Of a stretch of DNA of 64,000 nucleotides, positions 51,151 through 59,629 are shown in pieces. Source of the DNA: UBA7067 sp051880615 (lineage in GTDB: Bacteria > Bacillota > Clostridia > Oscillospirales > Acutalibacteraceae); assembly GCA_051880615.1 (NCBI GenBank), contig JBJEOH010000004.1, positions 8,910 to 72,909 of the forward strand. Reading direction: 5' to 3'. Each line of letters opens with the position of its first letter. Positions within the stretch are counted from its first letter, which is position 1. The position numbers and the translations under genes are program-made. The notes under the pieces were generated by a model that had not been told where the DNA came from, did no database searches, and saw only the letters and a program-made list of their open reading frames with translations.

Positions 51151-53829
51151 TTAGTGTTTGGTTGGAATTAAGTCATTGTAGCTGAATTCAACCACAACCT
51201 CGTCCTTATCAATCTTCAGATTATATCCTTCCTGATTCATAGGCAAACAGAAGAAAATCTTCGGAGCGACATCGGGGTCATCCTGATATCTGATAAGCAG
51301 AACAACATTTGCTTTGTCAAGAATCGTACTGTAAGCTTCTGTTTTATCCTTATAAATGAATATCTGCTTTGTACCGTTAATCGCAGCCGCACTCCAATCA
51401 AGGTCATCGGGGAAATCGTGAGCAACAAGCTTAAGCTTTGCATAGCCCTCCGGAACAGGATAACCCTCCCAGCTGTCGGTCTGTGCGTTTACTGCTTTTC
51501 CGTTTTCAAAAAGCTGCTGTATTATATCAAGATATTGCTCCTTGCCGCTGCGAACAGCTGAGTATTTTATGTAACCAAGGACATCGTCGAAGCTTGCATT
51601 CGGGTTTAATACAAGGAAGGTGTTAAGCCAGATGTCGTAGTCCTCCTCCATACTGATACCGCTTTTATACATCTCATAGCAGATTTTTGAAAGGACAGAA
51701 TTGTTGATATGCACACCGCCGCGATCATTCAGTTCGCTGGGAATATCACATTCCATAAGATAATATGCATCTCCGACATACTCCGGCTGAGCATAAGAAT
51801 GGGGGTCGCTCATACTTCTGATTACTTTTCCCGTACTCTCACCCATAAGCCATTGCTCTGTATCTGAATTCTCCGGGTCAATGAGCATTTCGGTGAGGTT
51901 GCCGAGAATATCTGCATATGATTCTTCGATAGCACCGGTTGTATTCTGATAGGCTACTATTCCCGTAATATTACCCTTTATGCCGTGAGTGAACTCATGA
52001 GCCGCTACATCAAGGCCTGTACTTATCGGGAACTTTGAGAACATAAACACGCCCCAGCCAAAGTAATCACCTGCAAAGCAAGCGTTTTCTATTTCCTGGC
52101 CGTATTGCTGATAACCAAGGCATATCATAATAGGCAGTCCGTTACCATTGAGCGATTTTATTCCTTTTTCGGCGTATTTATCATAAATCTTTCTCATATT
52201 GTCGAATACCGAAACAAATATCGGAGAAACCTCCTCGGGGGAAGCAAACTCATACGGTATCATTTGTCTGTATTCTATCGGATCTACCTTTGAGGTATCT
52301 GCGCAAACCATTTTTCTTTCTGTATCAATAAAGTAATATGTACCGCTGTCGGTTTTTGCTACAGGAAGCTCAACCTTGTTTCCTAGATAATTTGTGAAGG
52401 TCTTCATTTCAGTTGTAACGCCCTTGAAGTAAACATCGTTATCATAAACATCTTCGCTTGTTCTGTAATCCTCTAAGCTGGAAAGATACATCAGATTTTC
52501 AAGTTCACCACTTGCAGCGTCAATATAGACTTTTACATATTTAGACTTCTCAGGGTCCTGCTCCGTTGGAGCCAGCTGCTTGAAATATATCACCCAGCAC
52601 AGGTTTGATGTTCCTGACTTTGAATAAATCATATAGTCAAGCTCAGGCTCTTTATCGGCTTTTTCCAGAGTGCACCCTAAGGTTTCTTCAGCAGCAGAGA
52701 GCGCCTTCTCGTATGCCTGCTCGGCTGTCAGCATATTCTCCTCAAGGTCTTTTACGCCTGCCTTAGGCTGAATAGAGCTTGAAATACAAAGCGTGTTGCC
52801 GTCCTTATCTGCACCAACAGTAATAAAGGCATTTTGGAGCACTACTGCGCCGACAATCTGCTGGAATGTAAAGTATCGGTCGCCGTTGTCTGCGGTCTTT
52901 ACATTAATCGGAATCAGGCTTATATCATTCTCCTTGGCGTTTAAAATTGATTCAACAGCCTGTAATGAGGACATTGCAGTTTCCGGATTAATTACCTTAT
53001 AATCGGTGTACTTTCCGCTCAGGAAAGTAATTTCGCCTGCGTCATTATATGTAATATCTAACGAATCGCCGTTTAACGCCTTTAAATCCTCAAGCGTGTT
53101 ATCGTGGATTTCCGGCTGTTCGGGATACTCAACAGTAAAGGTTACCGTTACATCGGTACCGTTAATAGTTATAACAGCTTCATCTGTTATAACCTTTATA
53201 CTGTCACCCTCGGCGGCATTAACGCCTACAACTCCTACTGTGCCGACTGAAAGTGCAAGACACAAGCAGAGCATCAAAGACATCATTCGTCTGTTTTTCT
53301 TTTTGAAAGCAACAACCAATGCAACTGCAAACGCCGCAACGCAAAGTGCAACAATCGGCATTATGTTATTTTCCTCACCTGTTTTGATTGCGCTTTTGCC
53401 TGTTGTTTCTGCATTTGTTATTGTAGTAGAGTTTTTCGGCTGTGTAGGAGCCTGTGTTGGATTTTCAGGCTTCTGCGTTGGTGTCTGAGTCGGGTTTTCA
53501 CTCGGTTGAGTTTCGCCTGCCTTCAAGCTGATTTCAGCCTTGAGGCTTTCCGTCTGCTCGCTTGCAAGCTTTATATCGGTCTTTACATCTTCGCCGCTTA
53601 ATACAGCGTTGTCGGACACCGAGAGCTTGCAATTAATGCCGTTAATCTCATAATAGTTTGCGTTCTTGACCACAGCTTCGATACTCGCCTTGTCACTGTC
53701 CTGTGAGGCAACCGTAATTTCAGCCTTTATGCCGTCGCTTACAGTCGCGGCTGACGCATTAGTTGTAAACGCCGCTGTCATCAACGCCATCAGCGAGATT
53801 ACAATTCCCGCTTTTTTAAGTCGTTTCAT
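51151..53829 (-). CDS. Secreted thermolysin-family (M4) metalloprotease with duplicated secretion signals
   Basis: The 892 residues read like two exported proteins joined. Residues 1-28 are a signal peptide (ASA cleavage), 29-105 a small beta domain, 106-135 a Pro/Thr linker, and IKTGEENN (148-155) plus a hydrophobic helix and KKKNRR (176-181) look like a cell-wall sorting signal. Residues 182-207 are then a second signal-like segment ending VNAAEG. A propeptide (FTP/PepSY, about 240-460) and the catalytic M4 domain follow, with HEFTH 611-615, Glu 635 at the correct 20-residue spacing, and the active-site His in GGVHINN (704-710). The active site is complete. It is divergent from a GHKL kinase gene with LytTR-type repeats in between. 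Confidence 0.92.
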   Translation of the reverse strand: MKRLKKAGIVISLMALMTAAFTTNASAATVSDGIKAEITVASQDSDKASIEAVVKNANYYEINGINCKLSVSDNAVLSGEDVKTDIKLASEQTESLKAEISLKAGETQPSENPTQTPTQKPENPTQAPTQPKNSTTITNAETTGKSAIKTGEENNIMPIVALCVAAFAVALVVAFKKKNRRMMSLMLCLCLALSVGTVGVVGVNAAEGDSIKVITDEAVITINGTDVTVTFTVEYPEQPEIHDNTLEDLKALNGDSLDITYNDAGEITFLSGKYTDYKVINPETAMSSLQAVESILNAKENDISLIPINVKTADNGDRYFTFQQIVGAVVLQNAFITVGADKDGNTLCISSSIQPKAGVKDLEENMLTAEQAYEKALSAAEETLGCTLEKADKEPELDYMIYSKSGTSNLCWVIYFKQLAPTEQDPEKSKYVKVYIDAASGELENLMYLSSLEDYRTSEDVYDNDVYFKGVTTEMKTFTNYLGNKVELPVAKTDSGTYYFIDTERKMVCADTSKVDPIEYRQMIPYEFASPEEVSPIFVSVFDNMRKIYDKYAEKGIKSLNGNGLPIMICLGYQQYGQEIENACFAGDYFGWGVFMFSKFPISTGLDVAAHEFTHGIKGNITGIVAYQNTTGAIEESYADILGNLTEMLIDPENSDTEQWLMGESTGKVIRSMSDPHSYAQPEYVGDAYYLMECDIPSELNDRGGVHINNSVLSKICYEMYKSGISMEEDYDIWLNTFLVLNPNASFDDVLGYIKYSAVRSGKEQYLDIIQQLFENGKAVNAQTDSWEGYPVPEGYAKLKLVAHDFPDDLDWSAAAINGTKQIFIYKDKTEAYSTILDKANVVLLIRYQDDPDVAPKIFFCLPMNQEGYNLKIDKDEVVVEFSYNDLIPTKH

Positions 53830-53893
53830 TTTGTCTATTCCTCCGTTTCAATTTATTGTCCGAGCAAGCTTAATGTCTGCTCAACCAACTATA

Positions 53894-53922
53894 ATTTTAA
53901 ACATTCACAAAAGTAATTTCAA
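53894..53922 (-). promoter_or_regulatory. Predicted promoter of the M4 protease gene
   Basis: On the minus strand TTGAAA (53922-53917) and TAAAAT (53899-53894) are 17 bases apart. The direct repeats at 53931-53963 begin 8 bases upstream of the -35 element. Confidence 0.55.
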
Positions 53923-53930
53923 GTATTTTT

Positions 53931-53963
53931 CAAAACTGGGCAAAAAAGCAACACAACTGGGCA
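53931..53963. promoter_or_regulatory. Tandem LytTR-type operator between divergent promoters
   Basis: CAnAACTGGGCA occurs twice, at 53931-53942 and 53952-53963, exactly 21 bases apart. The reverse complement contains CCAGTTnTG, near the AgrA/LytTR half-site consensus, and the two-helical-turn spacing is that of LytTR operators. A LytTR regulator gene lies 2 kb away. Confidence 0.6.
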
Positions 53964-53983
53964 TTTTTAACTGCGTTTACGAG

Positions 53984-54012
53984 TTGACACTTTTCTAAAA
54001 TACCTATATACT
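53984..54012 (+). promoter_or_regulatory. Consensus sigma-A promoter of the GHKL kinase gene
   Basis: TTGACA (53984-53989) and TATACT (54007-54012) are 17 bases apart. The start codon is 31 bases downstream. Confidence 0.7.
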
Positions 54013-54042
54013 AAAATTGCATTCAGAAACGGGGTTATTTAT

Positions 54043-56010
54043 ATGAAACACTCATCAAAAATAATGATACCTAAAATATTCCTGTCAGCGCTGCTGGCTC
54101 TGATTCTCTGTGCTGTTTCCGCCATAGCTGTTTTTTGTTACACACAGCCTATGGAGGACAAGTCATATAATCTTTCATTGCTCGCCGAAGACGGACAGGA
54201 ATGGGAGGGTGAAAAGGGCTGGAGCGTTTATTCGGACCAACAGGGTAAGCGTAAAGACCTTATTCCCGATGGATTCGGAGGATATGGCGGTTTGGACTAT
54301 GCAGGACAGACCTTCTACTTTTCGCGCGAAATGACAGAAACGCTTGACAGTCCAACCCTGCGTATTGGTGTTGCCAACCGCAGTATCAGCGTATTTCTTG
54401 ACGACACGCTGATTTATACAGACTGCCCTGAGGCAGACAACCGAATCGGCTATCTGGAGCTTCCGATGCTGGAATTTGACAAATCCGAGCCTGTTGTCGT
54501 GTCGCTTCCTCTTGATTATGTCGGGCACACTCTGACCATTGCCCAATCAACCCCACTATATTCAGAAAAGCAAAACGGCGACGATACAGTTTATCCTTGT
54601 GAAGTAACCCTTTACTGCGGTTATTCATACGAAAGCAGTTTGATTGCAGACGCCTCACGGACCATGATTCCTGCCGCATTGCTGTTTGCTCTTGAAATTC
54701 TGCTTCTGATTGCATTTGTCTGGAACTCTACGCTTGGCAAAACCGTGCTTGCGCTTCCTGCGCTTGCTCTTGCCGTTTTATTTCAGATGTGCGGTATTCT
54801 GGCACAAGCTCCGTTTTTCTATCAATACTTCAATGCTCTGCCGATAGACTTGGTATGGCTGAGCTTTCATCTGTCTGTAGGAGCTTTGCTGATATTTTTA
54901 ACAATAAAGTCAACAATGCTGCGCCCGCTCCTCATTGGCATCACCATTCTTCAATGGTGCAGCATCGCCTTATATTGCATTGTTCAGTGTACCTCTTTGC
55001 TTGAATACGGCGACCTTTATATCTTCATAAAAGACCTGCCGCAATATATAGGCTTTGCATCTATGCTTGCCGTTCTTGTCTGCTCTTTTATACAATGGAA
55101 AAAAGGCAGCCGCTTTTTCCGCCGCTACTCACAGGCATCACTTATCATAACCGCAATTTATACTGTATTCCTTTTAATCAGTATTCCTGTATTCTCGAAA
55201 TATCCTGCATATATTTTCAACTTACTTTGCAGCGACATACAAATTTTTCTCCCCAATTTCACCTTGAAGATGGTATGGAATCTGTGCCTGTTTTCAGGTG
55301 TGATTGCAATTATAATTGAGCTTGTGGAAAAGGAAGCAACCCGTAGAACAGAAAATTCTGTGCTTTCCGCAAGGAATGAGCTTGCAATGGAAAGCTACGA
55401 AAACCTTTGCCGTCAGTCGGAGGAAGTAATGATGCTTCGCCACGACACAATGAAGCACTACGCATTATTACACACGATGGCGCAGGAAAACCCTGAGCAG
55501 CTGCCAGATTATCTGGAAGAGTTGATCGGACAAATAAAAGAGATTCGCCCGGTTATACAAAGCGGAAACAAAATGCTTGACATCATTATAAACGGCAAGC
55601 TCGGCATTGCCGCCGACAAAGGAATACGCGTTGAAATTATACGCTCACAGGCACCTGAAAAGCTGCCGCTTACTGACGCACAGCTATGCTCACTTATAAC
55701 AAATATTCTTGATAATGCGATTACGGCAGCTTCCTCCTGCGACGCTAAAAAGCCATATATTAAGCTTGACTTTCACTGTAAAAACAACAATTTTGTCTTT
55801 TTATGCGAAAACACAATGAAGGCTTACGGTCAGCCGCCTGAGAAATCACCTCGTCGCAAGGATGGTCAAGGGCAACAAAAAATACCCATGACTGAGCATG
55901 GGTATGGTTTGAAAATTATTCGCCGTATTATGAAAAATTTTGATGATATGATTTCGATAGAGACAGATAGAAATGTATTTAAGATCTCAATAATCATTCC
56001 GCTTGAATAA
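54043..56010 (+). CDS. GHKL-family sensor histidine kinase with extracellular jelly-roll-like domain
   Basis: The 655-residue membrane protein has TM1 (about 10-32), an extracellular domain (about 33-200, with TLRIGVANRSISVFLDD suggesting a galactose-binding-like fold), about six further helices (205-420), a coiled linker, a phosphoacceptor H467 in MLRHDTMKHY, and a GHKL ATPase domain (NILDNAITAA at 554-563, HGYGLKII at 619-626). The layout is that of AgrC/LytS-like kinases that signal to LytTR regulators. The regulator gene is convergent, with the stops three bases apart. The ligand is unknown; a carbohydrate or peptide is possible. Confidence 0.88.
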   Translation: MKHSSKIMIPKIFLSALLALILCAVSAIAVFCYTQPMEDKSYNLSLLAEDGQEWEGEKGWSVYSDQQGKRKDLIPDGFGGYGGLDYAGQTFYFSREMTETLDSPTLRIGVANRSISVFLDDTLIYTDCPEADNRIGYLELPMLEFDKSEPVVVSLPLDYVGHTLTIAQSTPLYSEKQNGDDTVYPCEVTLYCGYSYESSLIADASRTMIPAALLFALEILLLIAFVWNSTLGKTVLALPALALAVLFQMCGILAQAPFFYQYFNALPIDLVWLSFHLSVGALLIFLTIKSTMLRPLLIGITILQWCSIALYCIVQCTSLLEYGDLYIFIKDLPQYIGFASMLAVLVCSFIQWKKGSRFFRRYSQASLIITAIYTVFLLISIPVFSKYPAYIFNLLCSDIQIFLPNFTLKMVWNLCLFSGVIAIIIELVEKEATRRTENSVLSARNELAMESYENLCRQSEEVMMLRHDTMKHYALLHTMAQENPEQLPDYLEELIGQIKEIRPVIQSGNKMLDIIINGKLGIAADKGIRVEIIRSQAPEKLPLTDAQLCSLITNILDNAITAASSCDAKKPYIKLDFHCKNNNFVFLCENTMKAYGQPPEKSPRRKDGQGQQKIPMTEHGYGLKIIRRIMKNFDDMISIETDRNVFKISIIIPLE

Positions 56011-56013
56011 TTG

Positions 56014-56730
56014 TTATTTTTCCATCCAGGAAAAAAACTGTTTGCGAACTTCCTGAATTCGGTGCTTACTCACCGGTATGTTAAGCCCGTTCATCAACTC
56101 AGCCTCTGTAGCACGGACAACACGGATAAAGCGCATATTCACAAGGAATCCCTGATGGCAGCGAATAAATCCCTGTTCTGAAAGCTCCGCTTCAAGTGCA
56201 GAAATACGCATTACTGTAACACATTCGCTATGCTCCTGAACAATGCGGCAGCCTCTTCCCTGAGTTTCAATATACATTATTTCGTCAATTTGCAGCCTTT
56301 GAGTGCCGCCGTTTATCGGAATAAAAATCTCTTTATTAGTATGAGCCTGTTCAAAACAGTAAATAAGCGCCTCACGCAGGCGTTCTTTCTCAAGCGGCTT
56401 TGCAAGATAGCGCGCTGCAGACACCTCGTACCCTCTCAACGCCATCTCTTTATTATTCGAAATAAAGACAATCGAACCGCCGAACAAGCCTTTTCGCAAG
56501 AACTGCGCAACCTCCATTCCGCTCTGTTTGGGCATCATAACATCAAGTAAAAGCAAATCGAACGATTCACCGCCCTTAATTGCATCAAGCATCTCTCTTC
56601 CGCTTTTAAAGCAGGAGAGACTCAGTTTGATGCTTTCTTTTTCGCATATCTGTTTTGTCATATCCACAGTTCTTTCCATTTCCTGTGAATCATCATCGCA
56701 AATCGCAATATTAAAGGAGTGACCGTGCAT
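56014..56730 (-). CDS. LytTR-family response regulator
   Basis: The 238-residue protein has a receiver domain with D63 (LLLLDVMMPKQSGME) and the LAKPLEKE lysine, then a LytTR DNA-binding domain (about 135-235: IMYIETQGRGCRI, GFIRCHQGFLVNMRFI, IPVSKHRIQEVR). Such domains bind 9-base repeats spaced about 21 bases. Its own promoter on the minus strand (TTGATT, 17 bases, TATAAT) lies at 56805-56777. It is probably the partner of the kinase gene facing it and the binder of the repeats at 53931-53963. Confidence 0.94.
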   Translation of the reverse strand: MHGHSFNIAICDDDSQEMERTVDMTKQICEKESIKLSLSCFKSGREMLDAIKGGESFDLLLLDVMMPKQSGMEVAQFLRKGLFGGSIVFISNNKEMALRGYEVSAARYLAKPLEKERLREALIYCFEQAHTNKEIFIPINGGTQRLQIDEIMYIETQGRGCRIVQEHSECVTVMRISALEAELSEQGFIRCHQGFLVNMRFIRVVRATEAELMNGLNIPVSKHRIQEVRKQFFSWMEK

Positions 56731-56776
56731 ATTAAAGCAATCATACCTTTCATTAATGGTTTCATCGTTATCTTAT

Positions 56777-56805
56777 ATTATAGCATTACATTATGCACAA
56801 ATCAA
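56777..56805 (-). promoter_or_regulatory. Predicted promoter of the LytTR regulator gene
   Basis: On the minus strand TTGATT (56805-56800) and TATAAT (56782-56777) are separated by 17 bases, about 47 bases before the start. No copy of the CAnAACTGGGCA repeat is seen here, so constitutive expression is likely. Confidence 0.55.
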
Positions 56806-56877
56806 ATGAAAACAACTATGTTTCTTCAACACCCCTGTAAAGTGAGCTGCTATATTTTCTTCTTTAAATGCGCATCA

Positions 56878-57738
56878 TTATTCTTTATCAGATTTTCTAT
56901 TGTTGTATTTCTCTAAGAATGAGTGCTTTTCTCCGTCTGTTTTATAACCTACCATTGTATCAAGACACACAGAATGAATACTGTTGAATATACTTTTTTC
57001 AATGTTGGGATTGTCTCGCTTTAATTGGCGGATAAGTGTTTTAATTTCCTGGCGCTTTGATATACCGCCTTCGTTGTCGCACGCTGTAAAATTCTCGGTA
57101 AAACGACAGGCACACTGTATAAAATCAAGATCATTGTATCGTTTCCAGGCAAGAATTGACTCTTCGTGAATACAATACATAGGGCGAATAAGCTCCATAC
57201 CGTCAAAATTTGTGCTGTGAAGCTTCGGAGGCATTGACTGGAGCTGCGAGCCATAAAACATACCGATAAGAGTGGTTTCTATAACATCATTAAAATGATG
57301 CCCCAAAGCAATTTTATTACAGCCTAAATCCTGCGCCTTTTTATATAAATGACCTCTTCTCATTCTGGCGCAAAGATAACACGGAGACTTTTCCGTCTTA
57401 TTTGCCACATTAAAAATATTCGTTTCAAAAACAGTTATCGGTATGTGCAACAGCTCTGCATTGTTTTCAATCTTATTTCGGTTGATTTCGTTATATCCGG
57501 GATCCATTACAAGATAAACAACTTCAAACGGAACTTCACTGTATTTATGAAGCTCCTGCATAAGCTTAGCCATAAGCATTGAGTCCTTGCCGCCTGAGAT
57601 ACATACTGCAATTTTATCTCCTCGCTGAATTAACTCATAGTTTTTCACTGCAATAATAAAGGGATTCCATATTTCTTTTCTGTATTTTTTTATAATACTT
57701 CTTTCAACCTGTTCATATTTTTCAAGTTCTCTGCTCAC
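56878..57738 (-). CDS. TtcA-like PP-loop tRNA thiolase family protein
   Basis: The 286 residues have the PP-loop SGGKDSM near 50, a CxxC pair (CYLCARMRRG), a GHHFNDVIETT motif and a further cysteine in QCACRF. This is the TtcA/TtuA family, which adds sulfur to tRNA bases using an Fe-S cluster bound by three cysteines. Start is GTG with GGGAG 8 bases upstream. In clostridia such proteins are diverse and the target base is uncertain. It lies on the same strand as the hcp relic but behind a terminator. Confidence 0.85.
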   Translation of the reverse strand: MSRELEKYEQVERSIIKKYRKEIWNPFIIAVKNYELIQRGDKIAVCISGGKDSMLMAKLMQELHKYSEVPFEVVYLVMDPGYNEINRNKIENNAELLHIPITVFETNIFNVANKTEKSPCYLCARMRRGHLYKKAQDLGCNKIALGHHFNDVIETTLIGMFYGSQLQSMPPKLHSTNFDGMELIRPMYCIHEESILAWKRYNDLDFIQCACRFTENFTACDNEGGISKRQEIKTLIRQLKRDNPNIEKSIFNSIHSVCLDTMVGYKTDGEKHSFLEKYNNRKSDKE

Positions 57739-57951
57739 TTTGTCAACTCCCTATCACAGTCCTCATTTATATTTATAAATTCATCAATCTTGAATTTCAG
57801 GATAACTAAAGCTTACAATGCCGCAAGACTGATTAGAATCTATTTATACTGCTTGTTTTGCAGGTATTTTATCATTCACAACACAAAAAGTCAACCAAAC
57901 ACAGCCGTACAGGCATTTCTAAACTGCAAACCGGGATTAATTATTCCAAAA

Positions 57952-57990
57952 AAATCCGATTGACTTTCATTAAGAAAACCAATCGGATTT
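57952..57990 (-). terminator. Terminator of the Fe-S/hcp transcript; copy of a repeated hairpin
   Basis: AAATCCGATTG and CAATCGGATTT make an 11-base stem, followed on the minus strand by a run of seven T residues. A near-identical hairpin in the same plus-strand orientation occurs at 60357-60395. The rest of 57739-58020 shows nothing else. Confidence 0.8.
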
Positions 57991-58020
57991 TTAATGTTTT
58001 TATTTAATTAATCAGATGCA

Positions 58021-58776
58021 TTATTTATTCATAATCCTATCATAATCTTCCTGCGGTTTATCAATAGGAGTGAGTTTAAACTTTTCAATCAAAATATCAA
58101 GTACGCCTTTTGAAACAAATGCAGGGAGCGTAGGTCCGAGATAGATATTTTTTATTCCAAGATATAAAAGCGTCAACAAGATACAAACCGCTTTCTGTTC
58201 GTACCACGAAAGAACAAGGGCAAGCGGCAGGTCGTTAACTGTGCAGTCAAAAGCCTCTGCAAGATCCAATGCGATTTTAATTGCACTGTATGAGTCATTG
58301 CACTGTCCGCAGTCGAGTATTCTCGTAACACCCTCAATATCGCCCAAATCCAAATCGTTAATGCGATATTTACCGCAGGCAAGAGTTAAGATAATTGTAT
58401 CAGGCGGTGTAAGCTTTGCAAAGTCAGTGTAGTAGCTCCTGCTGTAAGAAGCACCGTCACAGCCGCCGCACTCAATCGCCTTATTGATAACGGGAGTAAA
58501 GTCCTTATCCTCGCCGATATGAACCATTTCGGGATAGGATACAACAGAAGTTGTGAAAACTCTGTCGCTATAGCTTTCTCTTACCGGCATAAGGCAATTT
58601 GTGGTGAACAAAATCGGTGCAGGAATGTTGTGGAATTCCGACTGCTGATTTTGACAGCCCGTACCGAAATTACCCTTGAGATGCGGATATTTTTTCAGCT
58701 CGGGATAGCCGTGAGCAGGCAACATTTCGCTGTGGGTGTAAATGTTGATTCTTTCACCTAAGTCAACACCGCACAA
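58021..58776 (-). pseudogene. hcp: Hybrid cluster protein (hydroxylamine reductase), N-terminal half missing
   Basis: The 251 residues align with the C-terminal half of HCP, which is normally about 540 residues. They begin at INIYTHSEMLPAHGYPELKK and keep the hybrid-cluster ligands Glu (THSEM) and Cys (TTNC, GGCDG, LACGKYR, DCGQCND), with the WYEQKA end. Missing are the N-terminal [4Fe-4S] cysteines and the histidine ligand that stands about 24 residues before THGEM in full-length HCP. The only start is TTG 58776, directly after an in-frame TAA, 18 bases from the Fe-S gene stop. HCP acts on NO or hydroxylamine. Without half its cluster environment this copy is most likely dead or altered. Confidence 0.8.
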
Positions 58777-58794
58777 TTATAATGTGGTATTGCC

Positions 58795-59499
58795 TTAGTT
58801 TTCAATAATTTCTCCGTTTGTCGATATGGTCACAACCTGCCAAGGAATAAACTTACCGCTATTTTGCAAAGCTTGTTTTGTTGCATTTTCAATTCCGCCG
58901 CAGCAAGGAACTTCCATACGCACAACGGTCACGCTTTTTATGTTATTGTTTGCAATAATTTGAGTAAGCTTATCACTGTAGTCGCCATCGTCAAGCTTTG
59001 GACAGCCGATAAGCGTTATTCGATTACGGATAAATTTCTCGTGAAATTCTCCGTAAGCATACGCCGTGCAATCCGCTGCAATAAGCAGATTTGCATTGTC
59101 AAAATAAGGAGCGTTTACAGGTACAAGCTTAATCTGCACAGGCCATTGAGAAAGTTGGCTTACTGATGGCTGATTCTTTGAAACAGCGCTATTATTTTCA
59201 GGTCTGTTTATTGTTCTTGACTGACTTCCGGGACAACCGCACGGCAGCTTAGCTCCCTGCTTTTTCATCTGAGCAAGCTTTACCGCTTCTTCATCATAGG
59301 CTGCTGCCTCTCGCTTTACGAATGTGATTGCTCCTGTAGGGCAGTTCGGCAGACAATCCCCCAAACCGTCGCAGTAGTCATCTCTGAGCAATTTTGCCTT
59401 ACCGTCTATCATGCCGATAGCGCCCTCGTGACAGGCTGTTACACAAGCACCACAGCCGTTGCATTTTCCTTCGTCAATTTTTATTATTCTTCTAATCAT
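58795..59499 (-). CDS. 4Fe-4S ferredoxin-domain protein paired with hcp
   Basis: The 234 residues start with two cluster motifs: CNGCGACVTACHEGA and CDGLGDCLPNCPTGA. A linker with CGCPGS follows, and then an alpha/beta domain carrying ADCTAYAYGEFHEKF, LIGCPKLDD and MEVPCCGGI. This architecture is regularly found beside hcp and a Crp/Fnr regulator and may pass electrons to HCP. GGAGG is 10 bases before the ATG. It is divergent from the regulator gene and shares a compact promoter region with it. Confidence 0.88.
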   Translation of the reverse strand: MIRRIIKIDEGKCNGCGACVTACHEGAIGMIDGKAKLLRDDYCDGLGDCLPNCPTGAITFVKREAAAYDEEAVKLAQMKKQGAKLPCGCPGSQSRTINRPENNSAVSKNQPSVSQLSQWPVQIKLVPVNAPYFDNANLLIAADCTAYAYGEFHEKFIRNRITLIGCPKLDDGDYSDKLTQIIANNNIKSVTVVRMEVPCCGGIENATKQALQNSGKFIPWQVVTISTNGEIIEN

Positions 59500-59519
59500 T
59501 ACCGTTTATCCTCCGATTT

Positions 59520-59585
59520 TTTATATTTTTAATTTTTTCAAAATCAAATTCCTGAATTGATTTTGTGCATTAATAATATTATAAT
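59520..59585. promoter_or_regulatory. Back-to-back promoters with inverted repeat
   Basis: The inverted arms CAAAATCAA (59539-59547) and TTGATTTTG (59557-59565) each contain a TTGATT -35 element. On the plus strand TATAAT (59580-59585) is 17 bases away, driving the Crp/Fnr gene. On the minus strand TATAAA (59525-59520) is 16 bases away, driving the Fe-S/hcp transcript. The arms could also bind a dimeric regulator. Confidence 0.55.
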
Positions 59586-59600
59586 TAACAGCAAAAGTAT

Positions 59601-59614
59601 GTGGTTATAACCAC
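59601..59614 (+). promoter_or_regulatory. Perfect 14-base palindrome before the Crp/Fnr gene
   Basis: GTGGTTATAACCAC is fully self-complementary and ends 15 bases before the start codon, downstream of the likely transcript start. A regulator bound here would block the Crp/Fnr gene, so autorepression is the simplest reading. Confidence 0.55.
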
Positions 59615-59629
59615 GGAATTGAGGACTTT

